From contig JAQBPF010000266.1 in NCBI GenBank assembly GCA_028287665.1, positions 1-9,391 on the forward strand: a stretch of DNA of 9,391 bases. Reading direction: 5' to 3'. The notes below the pieces were generated by a model that was not told the origin of the DNA, searched no databases, and worked only from the letters and a program-made list of their open reading frames with translations. The stretch comes from Deinococcus sp. (GTDB lineage Bacteria > Deinococcota > Deinococci > Deinococcales > Deinococcaceae). Below are positions 4,574 through 9,391 of this stretch, one piece after another (positions within the stretch are counted from its first letter, which is position 1; each line of letters opens with the position of its first letter). Made by a program: the position numbers and the translations under genes.

Positions 4574-6271
4574 TTAGCTGCGTGGTCCCATTTCGAAGAC
4601 TGCCCGCCAGGGCTTGTAGGCGGTACTGACCTTGTCGCTGCGGACCCCTTTGGCATCCTTGATGGTGCGGGTGATGTAGAGGTTGTAGCCGTCAGTGGCC
4701 CAGTCGACCTGCTGCACCGCGCCGGGACGCAGGTTGGGGTTGGTCACGTACTGCGCGGGCGGGTGCGCTATGCGGTCGGTAATGATCGCCGGGCTTACAG
4801 TGACCGTACGGGCGGGCTTGATGCCCCAGACCTGCACTTCCAGCATGGACTGGTCATTGTGGTTGATGGTCTTGATCAGCAGGGGGCCGCCCGTATCGTT
4901 GTTCATCTTCAGGTCAAGACCAGGGTCGTATACGGCGGCCTCGAAGCCCACCTGCGGTTCGTAATAGCCCACGCGGTAGGAGTGCTGGTTGCGCTCCACC
5001 ACAGGCAGTCCGGCCTGATAGAGCGCCCGGAACGCGGTGGTGCTGACCTGGCATACGCCGCCGCCGAGGCCGTCTACGGTGCGGCCCCCGCTGATGATCA
5101 GGCCGCCCACGAAGCCGTTGCTGGCACTGATGCTGCCCAACGAGTTCAGGAAACTGAAGTTTTCTCCGGCGGGAACCACAGTTCCGTTGATTTTGGCGGC
5201 GGCATTGGCCACGTTGGTGCGGCGGGCAGCGCTGGAGTGGTAATAGGTGCTGCGTCCGGTGGTGATCAGTTGCAGTTGGGCGGCGTCGGGCAATTGGGCC
5301 AGGGTCAGGGTGGGCTTGCTGACCTTGCCGGGCAGCACCACATTTTTGGCGGCGGCGTCAACGATGGCTTTGCGGAAAGCGGCCAATGCGGGTTGAGGGT
5401 CGGCCACCTTGCCTGCCTGCTCCTTGACCCGCACCAATTTGCCGTTCTGTAGGGCATAACGGGCATTCTGGGCAGGCTGATTCACCAGACCCGTCAGACG
5501 CTTGAAGGCCGAATTGATGGTGGCGTCGTCCAGCACAATCCCGCTTTCGCGGACCCAGTACAGATTGGCGACCTGCAGGCCGGTCAGACCCGCCTTGCGC
5601 TGTGTGCCCTGCAGTTGCACCGTCAGCGGACGAATCAGGCTGTTGCCCTGAGCCACGTAACCTTGCAATTGCTCAGCGGTGTATTTGGCCTTCCACTCGG
5701 TCACCGGCACGCTGAGGGTGGTCAGGGTAGGAGCCGCGACGTAGGCGGCCACAGCACCACCGACATCAGCTTTGCGGCCCGGTGCATCGTCGGTCACGAT
5801 GTAGCGCTTGGAGGCTTTGTCGAACGCGACGGTGGCGTTTTTGGGCTGGGTGTTGAGGCTGGCGGTCAGGGCACTCAGGCCCACTTTGGCCTGCGCCGCG
5901 TCCACTACGGCGATCAGGGGAAACTCCTGTGCCGGAGCCTGCCCCAGGGCTGCCTGCACCCGTGTCAGCACATTCCGGCTGCGTGTGGCCCGCTCGGCAG
6001 CAGCGATACTCGTCTGGGCATCGGCCCGCCATCCGAGGGTATCTGCGCCCACGGTCCAGCTTTGCTCGCCTGCCGTTACCGTCACCTGCGGGGCAGTGGC
6101 AGCGCGGCTGCCCACCGCTTCAAGCGCCTGCTCAGACGTCATTCCTCCAACATCAATTCCGGCGACGCGCAGTCCTGCCGCCAGCGTGTCATTGCCCTGT
6201 GTTGCCACACCCATAGCCAGCGCTCCACCCAAAAGCACCGCTGCCGAAACCCCAATCACCCAGACCTTCAT
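4574..6271 (-). CDS. VanW family protein with PG_binding_4-like repeats
   Basis: The protein has 565 residues from ATG 6271, or 566 from the adjoining GTG 6274. Residues 1-24 form an N-terminal membrane anchor or signal (MKVWVIGVSAAVLLGGALAM). Residues about 32-110 (AAGLRVAGIDVGGMTSEQAL) and about 190-300 resemble the paired PG_binding_4 modules found before VanW domains. The VanW domain lies at about 341-470, with VVPAGENFSFLNSLG, GGRTVDGLGGGVCQVSTT (C407) and HSYRVGYYEPQ. The tail from about 488 (TVTVSP..IAHPPAQYV..PGAVQQVDWATDGYN..YKPWRAVFEMGP) is the usual post-VanW region. Such proteins are exported and thought to act on or bind peptidoglycan; vanW itself is an accessory gene of vancomycin resistance clusters, but there is no resistance context here. 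The gene is divergent from the ACT gene. Confidence 0.9.
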   Translation of the reverse strand: MKVWVIGVSAAVLLGGALAMGVATQGNDTLAAGLRVAGIDVGGMTSEQALEAVGSRAATAPQVTVTAGEQSWTVGADTLGWRADAQTSIAAAERATRSRNVLTRVQAALGQAPAQEFPLIAVVDAAQAKVGLSALTASLNTQPKNATVAFDKASKRYIVTDDAPGRKADVGGAVAAYVAAPTLTTLSVPVTEWKAKYTAEQLQGYVAQGNSLIRPLTVQLQGTQRKAGLTGLQVANLYWVRESGIVLDDATINSAFKRLTGLVNQPAQNARYALQNGKLVRVKEQAGKVADPQPALAAFRKAIVDAAAKNVVLPGKVSKPTLTLAQLPDAAQLQLITTGRSTYYHSSAARRTNVANAAAKINGTVVPAGENFSFLNSLGSISASNGFVGGLIISGGRTVDGLGGGVCQVSTTAFRALYQAGLPVVERNQHSYRVGYYEPQVGFEAAVYDPGLDLKMNNDTGGPLLIKTINHNDQSMLEVQVWGIKPARTVTVSPAIITDRIAHPPAQYVTNPNLRPGAVQQVDWATDGYNLYITRTIKDAKGVRSDKVSTAYKPWRAVFEMGPRS

Positions 6272-6279
6272 CACTGCCT

Positions 6280-6285
6280 ATTGTA
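6280..6285 (-). promoter_or_regulatory. -10 box of the VanW gene
   Basis: On the minus strand TACAAT lies five bases before GTG 6274 and eight before ATG 6271. It is a near-consensus -10 hexamer in an AT-richer divergent intergenic region. The gene lacks a Shine-Dalgarno sequence, so a leaderless mRNA is likely. No clear TTGACA-like -35 is found. Confidence 0.55.
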
Positions 6286-6363
6286 AGGAAGTTCACGAGC
6301 AAAAGAATGATAAATTCGCACAGTCTAAGCGGCGGAAACTAAGCAAAAGTGCCCACCCAGACG

Positions 6364-6382
6364 CATCAGAAAGACATCAGAA
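6364..6382 (+). repeat. CATCAGAA direct repeat with 11-bp period upstream of the ACT gene
   Basis: CATCAGAA occurs at 6364-6371 and again at 6375-6382, one helical turn apart, immediately upstream of and overlapping the expected -35 region of the ACT-domain gene promoter. Same-face direct repeats at this position are typical of activator binding sites. The copies are exact; the regulatory role is inferred. Confidence 0.5.
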
Positions 6383-6402
6383 TGCCAAAAAAGCTTCAGG
6401 TA

Positions 6403-6408
6403 TAGACT
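6403..6408 (+). promoter_or_regulatory. Leaderless -10 box of the ACT gene
   Basis: TAGACT (TANNNT), inside TATAGACT, is followed by six bases and then GTG 6415. This is the exact geometry expected if transcription starts at the G of the start codon. No Shine-Dalgarno sequence is present. It supports GTG as the start. Confidence 0.6.
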
Positions 6409-6414
6409 GCTTCC

Positions 6415-6831
6415 GTGACCAATTCTACATCCGAGTCCCCTGCTCTTACCCTGTCTTTACTGACTGAACAGTACGTTGTGGCGCAGCTTCCCGCTGGCTC
6501 GCCTCTGCCCGGCTGGGCGGCGGTGGGGGTGTTGTGGGCGGTAATGGGGGCACCCGGCGAAATCAGTATCGTCACGTCGGAGCAGAATGTGCCTTCTCCG
6601 GTGCCCTCTGACCTCATGGTAGAAGGCGGCTGGGCAGCGCTGCGCCTGCATGGGCCGTTCCCCTTCCATCTGACGGGAATTCTGGCAGCCGTGCTGAACC
6701 CGCTGAAAACCGCTGGCGTGGGCATTTTTGCTCTGTCTACCTTTGACACCGACTATGTGCTGGTCAAGGCCGCACAGGTGGCGCAGGCGCGGGCCGCACT
6801 GGAAGCCGCAGGTCACCATTTCAAGGACTGA
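6415..6831 (+). CDS. ACT domain-containing protein (COG3603/CASTOR-like)
   Basis: The protein has 138 residues and starts at GTG. LTLSLLTEQYVVAQLPAG begins the first ACT-like half. The signature second half (about 75-138) contains WAALRLHGPFPFHLTGILAAVLNPLKTAGVGIFALSTFDTDYVLVKA. 'TGI.A....PL..AG..IFA.STF.TDYVLV' is the hallmark of the small two-ACT proteins related to aspartate-kinase regulatory domains and CASTOR sensors. Such proteins are presumed to bind small ligands, probably amino acids, in the cytosol; no enzymatic domain is attached. It is a stand-alone gene divergent from VanW, and its last 11 bases overlap the end of the opposing thioredoxin-like gene. Confidence 0.85.
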   Translation: MTNSTSESPALTLSLLTEQYVVAQLPAGSPLPGWAAVGVLWAVMGAPGEISIVTSEQNVPSPVPSDLMVEGGWAALRLHGPFPFHLTGILAAVLNPLKTAGVGIFALSTFDTDYVLVKAAQVAQARAALEAAGHHFKD

Positions 6832-7226
6832 TTGGCTTCACTGGGCAGGGGGAACGCGACAGGGGCAAAAGCAGTGGATCACCAGGGTGCAGCGGGCCGT
6901 AACGCCGCCCAGTGTCGCGCCAGCCTGTGCCTCCCCAGACGGTGGTCGGCAGCCCCGGAATGACCCACCCCCCCATATCGGCGGCGCGGCCAGAGGCGAC
7001 CTTCAGCACCGTCAGACCTTCGCGCTTCAGGAAAGCCCCAGCTGTCGCGGGCATTTCTCCGACATTGACAGCCAGAACCCGCCCGGCCTGCTGCGCGGCC
7101 AGCAACACCAGCCATTCGGCCCGGCAGGGCGCACACCCACTGGCCCAGAAGCTGACCAGCAGAGGTTGTGCATCGGTGGGCACGGGCAAGCGGAGCAGTT
7201 GGCCAGCGGCAGTGCAGACCTTATAA

Positions 7227-7254
7227 AGGGCACCAGAGTAAGGACACCAGAGTA
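7227..7254. repeat. Imperfect 14-bp tandem duplication in the thioredoxin-like gene
   Basis: AGGGCACCAGAGTA (7227-7240) is followed directly by AGGACACCAGAGTA (7241-7254), with one mismatch. It lies within the 5' part of the TlpA-like gene. The single difference suggests it is older than the perfect 13-bp duplication next to it. Confidence 0.8.
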
Positions 7255-7269
7255 GCCACAGCCAACGCC

Positions 7270-7295
7270 GCAGCTGGGTTTGGCAGCTGGGTTTG
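7270..7295. repeat. Perfect 13-bp tandem duplication, frameshifting
   Basis: GCAGCTGGGTTTG occurs twice head to tail (7270-7282, 7283-7295) without mismatch. Thirteen is not a multiple of three, so the duplication shifts the frame set by ATG 7302 on the minus strand. It looks like a slippage event and could revert by the same route. Confidence 0.9.
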
Positions 7296-7345
7296 CCTGC
7301 ATCCCTGGCCCCGTCCAGACCAGCACCACACAGATACGCCGCATC

Positions 7346-7377
7346 TGTGCAGAGTGAAGTTTGTGCAGAGTGAAGGC
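7346..7377. repeat. 16-bp period tandem repeat in the phoA/tlpA intergenic region
   Basis: TGTGCAGAGTGAAGTT (7346-7361) is followed by TGTGCAGAGTGAAGGC (7362-7377), with 14 of 16 identical. It is the third short tandem duplication in about 150 bp and lies just upstream of the proposed start of the TlpA-like gene. Confidence 0.75.
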
Positions 7378-7463
7378 CGCCTGTCAGCGCACCATCAATG
7401 GAGGCCGCCACCCCACGCAGACAGCAGATGATCCTGGCTGCACTGCTTTTGCGCTGTTCACGT

Positions 7464-7556
7464 CTGACCTGAACATGACCTGATCCTGGAACCTGAGGTT
7501 CATTGTCAGCTTGTTCTGGCTTGGAGCTGACCGAAACGTGATGTGAGGCTGACCTG
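7464..7556 (+). promoter_or_regulatory. Phased ACCTGA-type direct repeats upstream of phoA (candidate Pho-box-like operator)
   Basis: TGACCTGA occurs at 7465-7472 and 7476-7483, exactly 11 bases apart, with a further ACCTGA at 7491-7496. GCTGACC occurs at 7526-7532 and 7548-7554, 22 bases apart. Direct repeats with an 11-base period are the architecture of PhoB/PhoP sites in other bacteria, and the next gene is an alkaline phosphatase. The sequence is not the E. coli Pho box. No good TANNNT box is seen before ATG 7563. Otherwise 7303-7562 holds no gene that I can support. Confidence 0.4.
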
Positions 7557-7562
7557 TGAGAG

Positions 7563-9323
7563 ATGAAATGCCTCCGTATGCGTCCTCTTTTGCTGACCGC
7601 CGCGCTCCTGATGACCGGAGCCGCTTCTGCCGCCGACCTCAAGGTCTACCCCTACGACGGCTCCCGCTTGCTGGCAGGACAACGCTTTGACCTGCGGATT
7701 GAAGCCGAGAACGTGAAGGGCTTCAAGTCGGCCACCCTCCGGTTAGACGGCAAGGTGATCGAAGGCTTGGTGCAGACCAACACCAAAGAAACCAGCACCG
7801 AATGGACCCTGCGCGACCAGAGCATCACGCCCGGCGCTCACTCGGTCAGCGTGGTATGTTCCGATGACGCAGGCGTGCAGACCAAGGTGGCCCGCTGGAC
7901 GGCAGACGCGCCCGCCCCCACTGCCAAAGCCAAAAAAGTCATCCTGTTTATTGGCGACGGCATGAGCTGGAACGTGATGAACGCGGCCAAAATGGTGGCC
8001 TTTCCCTACAACGCGGCCAACGGCCTGCCCACCGGCAAATTGGCGATGGAAAGCGACCTGAGCAGCATGGCCAGCGTGACCACCAGTTCTTACGATTCGG
8101 CCCTGGCCGATAGCGCCAACACCGCCAGCAGCATCGCCACTGGCCAGAAAATTCTGGTGAACGCGCTGAACGTGTACCCCGACAACACCGACAACACGCT
8201 GGATAATCCCCGCGTCGAGCCTATTACGGGCATTTTGCGCCGCACCACGGGCGCAAGCATCGGCCTGGTGTCTGATGCGTTCGGCACCGATGCCACGCCC
8301 GCCGCCTTTGCTGCCCACACCCGCCGCCGGGGAGATTATCAGGCCATTGCCGACCAGTACTTTAACGGCGAGGTGAAGCCCGACGTGCTGCTGATCGGCG
8401 GCAGCCGCGACTTCATTCCCTCGACCGCTCCCGGCAGCCGCCGCAAAGACACCACCGACTGGATTGCCGACAGCCAGAAACTCGGCTACAACTTTGTCAG
8501 CACCCGCACCGAACTGCTGGCCGCCAACAGCAACAAGCTGTTCGGTCTGTTCAACATAGACAACGTGCCCAGCTACCTTGACCGCGCCCAGTACAAAGGC
8601 GAGAACACCCTCAAAGACTTCAAGGATATGCCCTACCTGTGGGACAGCACCCAGAAGGCCGTCGAAACGCTGGAGAAAAACCCCGATGGCTTTTTCCTGA
8701 TGGTGGAAGCGGGCATGATCGACAAGTTCGAGCATCCCCTGGATTGGCAGCGGGCCGTGTGGAACGTGCTGGAGCTGGATAAGGCTGTGGCGTGGGCCAA
8801 AGACTACGCCAGGAAAAACCCCGATACGCTGGTCCTGGTGACCGCTGATCACGCCCACTCGCTGACCGTGTACGGCGGCTACGACGCCACCAAAGGCCCC
8901 GGCCAGCGCAACGCCGTCGGCGTGTACGAGGCCGCAGGCTTTCCCACCTATGGGGACAAACGCGACGCCAACGGCTTCCCCGTGCCCGAAACCGCCCGCA
9001 CCTACGCGGTGGGCTTTGGCGCGACGCCCGACTACTGCGAAACCTACCTGGGCCGCGCCGAGTACCAGGACCCCACCGTCAGCAACGGCAAGACCGGGGC
9101 CGAAGCCGGATTCGTACCCAACCCCAAAATCTGCGCCGAGGGTGCCGTGCAGCGCGTCGGCAATCTGCCCACCAGCGCCAACCAGGGCGTGCATACCGCC
9201 GACCCCATGCCCCTGTTCGCCTTCGGAGCCGGAGCCGAGAACTTCATGGGCGTGATGGATCAAACCGAAATCTTCTTCGGCATTGCCAAGGCGATGGGTC
9301 TGGACGGACGCAAGAACAAGTAA
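7563..9323 (+). CDS. phoA: Secreted alkaline phosphatase, PhoA family
   Basis: The protein has 586 residues. Residues 1-23 are a signal peptide ([20 protein letters not shown], cleavage expected after ASA). An all-beta domain of about 90 residues (24-113) precedes the catalytic domain. All catalytic residues of the family can be placed: D132 in FIGDGM, nucleophile S184 in DSANTASS, D243 and T245 in [13 protein letters not shown]382, D387 and H391 in [12 protein letters not shown]429 and H430 in TADHAH, and H544 in VHTADPMP. It should hydrolyse phosphomonoesters outside the cytoplasm with two zinc ions and one magnesium, releasing phosphate. The residue after DSA is Asn rather than Ala/Gly/Ser, and E. 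coli R166 has no obvious equivalent by eye. ATG 7578 is a possible shorter start; neither start has a good Shine-Dalgarno. The gene is monocistronic and ends at a terminator. Confidence 0.92.
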   Translation: MKCLRMRPLLLTAALLMTGAASAADLKVYPYDGSRLLAGQRFDLRIEAENVKGFKSATLRLDGKVIEGLVQTNTKETSTEWTLRDQSITPGAHSVSVVCSDDAGVQTKVARWTADAPAPTAKAKKVILFIGDGMSWNVMNAAKMVAFPYNAANGLPTGKLAMESDLSSMASVTTSSYDSALADSANTASSIATGQKILVNALNVYPDNTDNTLDNPRVEPITGILRRTTGASIGLVSDAFGTDATPAAFAAHTRRRGDYQAIADQYFNGEVKPDVLLIGGSRDFIPSTAPGSRRKDTTDWIADSQKLGYNFVSTRTELLAANSNKLFGLFNIDNVPSYLDRAQYKGENTLKDFKDMPYLWDSTQKAVETLEKNPDGFFLMVEAGMIDKFEHPLDWQRAVWNVLELDKAVAWAKDYARKNPDTLVLVTADHAHSLTVYGGYDATKGPGQRNAVGVYEAAGFPTYGDKRDANGFPVPETARTYAVGFGATPDYCETYLGRAEYQDPTVSNGKTGAEAGFVPNPKICAEGAVQRVGNLPTSANQGVHTADPMPLFAFGAGAENFMGVMDQTEIFFGIAKAMGLDGRKNK

Positions 9324-9338
9324 GCCAGCCTAAAATGG

Positions 9339-9373
9339 GGGCGGGACACTCTGAATGGGGTGTTCCGCCCTTT
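9339..9373 (+). terminator. Rho-independent terminator after phoA
   Basis: GGGCGGGACAC (9339-9349) pairs with GTGTTCCGCCC (9360-9370), an 11-bp stem with one G-U pair around a 10-base loop. It is followed by TTTGCTTT. It begins 15 bases after the phoA stop codon and ends its transcript. Confidence 0.8.
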
Positions 9374-9391
9374 GCTTTGGTTGCGTTTTGG

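Larger units (their letters stand above)
6821..7302 (-). pseudogene. TlpA-like thioredoxin-fold protein, 5' end broken by tandem duplication
   Basis: The frame from about 7228 down to TGA 6821 encodes a TlpA/ResA-type redoxin: GQLLRLPVPTDAQPLLVSFWASGCAPCRAEW with a CAPC redox motif (about 7124-7135), then AVNVGEMPATAGAFLKREGL and a PGLPTT cis-proline loop. Upstream the reading frame fails. A perfect 13-bp tandem duplication (7270-7295) lies five codons after ATG 7302. With one copy removed, that ATG reads MQANPAAALAVATLVSLLWC, a proper signal anchor. A further one-base change in the CCC run (7228-7230) would join it to LYKVCTAAGQLLRLP. The domain frame itself is open upstream as far as antisense phoA, so translation from GTG 7411 is possible but gives a protein without an export signal. 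WASG replaces the usual WASW. Function in the intact state: periplasmic disulfide reduction. Confidence 0.65.

Noticed and set aside
4763..5452. 229-codon plus-strand frame opposite the VanW gene
   Set aside because: It is a Gly/Val/His-rich antisense shadow of a well-supported VanW domain gene.
4574..6271. VanW as evidence of a vancomycin resistance cluster
   Set aside because: No vanHAX, vanY or vanRS genes are nearby; VanW-domain proteins are widespread envelope proteins without resistance roles.
7303..7642. N-terminal extension of the thioredoxin-like frame into the phoA signal peptide region
   Set aside because: The sequence has low-complexity basic character, no homology I can recognise and no start signal, and it runs antisense into phoA. 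Only the part below about 7302 looks like real gene.
7743..9263. A 506-codon open frame antisense to the alkaline phosphatase
   Set aside because: It is Gly/Val/His-rich, has no recognisable domain, and lies wholly opposite a gene with a full set of catalytic motifs. Long antisense frames are expected in GC-rich genes.
1..9391. CRISPR arrays, tRNA/rRNA genes, insertion sequences, riboswitches
   Set aside because: I saw no regularly spaced long repeats, cloverleaf or rRNA sequence, transposase frames with terminal repeats, or recognisable riboswitch cores. The short tandem repeats found are two-copy duplications only.

Overview
The window is GC-rich, protein-dense bacterial chromosome. The protein repertoire points to a Deinococcus-like organism: META-domain lipoprotein-like paralogues, a VanW/PG_binding_4 protein, a CASTOR-type ACT protein and a PhoA phosphatase. 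So does the recurrent pattern of a TANNNT-like -10 box placed 5 to 8 bases before the start codon, the arrangement of leaderless mRNAs known to be common in Deinococcus. The genus is an inference; no rRNA or other marker is present.

Layout. Positions 1-203 are the 3' end of leuA (2-isopropylmalate synthase). An ABM-fold monooxygenase-like gene (282-593) follows and ends at a strong intrinsic terminator (665-707). Next is a tight plus-strand cluster: a four-helix membrane protein (766-1137), a calcineurin-type phosphoesterase (1153-1857), a COG4551-type low-molecular-weight tyrosine phosphatase (from TTG at 1854), and the wreck of an aspartate/glutamate racemase (2231-2392) that once overlapped the phosphatase stop codon. 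A possible two-helix mini-protein (2491-2637) ends the cluster.

From 2665 to 6271 everything is on the minus strand, read right to left: a secreted/anchored VanW-family protein, a secreted protein with three META domains, and a secreted protein with one META domain whose stop codon appears to have been lost. The two META genes share the same upstream box at the same distance from ATG. Divergent from VanW, across a 143-bp AT-richer promoter region, is an ACT-domain protein (6415-6831). Tail to tail with it is a TlpA-like thioredoxin gene (6821-7302, minus) that looks recently broken by a perfect 13-bp tandem duplication just inside its start. Two more short tandem duplications lie within 110 bp of it. 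Divergent from that is a complete secreted alkaline phosphatase of the PhoA family (7563-9323), with all metal ligands present, phased ACCTGA-type direct repeats upstream and an intrinsic terminator downstream.

Functional reading. The right half is dominated by envelope and exported proteins (VanW, META, TlpA-like, PhoA). The left half is small soluble enzymes. I found no mobile element, CRISPR array, RNA gene or defence/biosynthetic system. The most informative signals are gene decay by short duplications or deletions, the META domain amplification, and the shared leaderless-type promoters.
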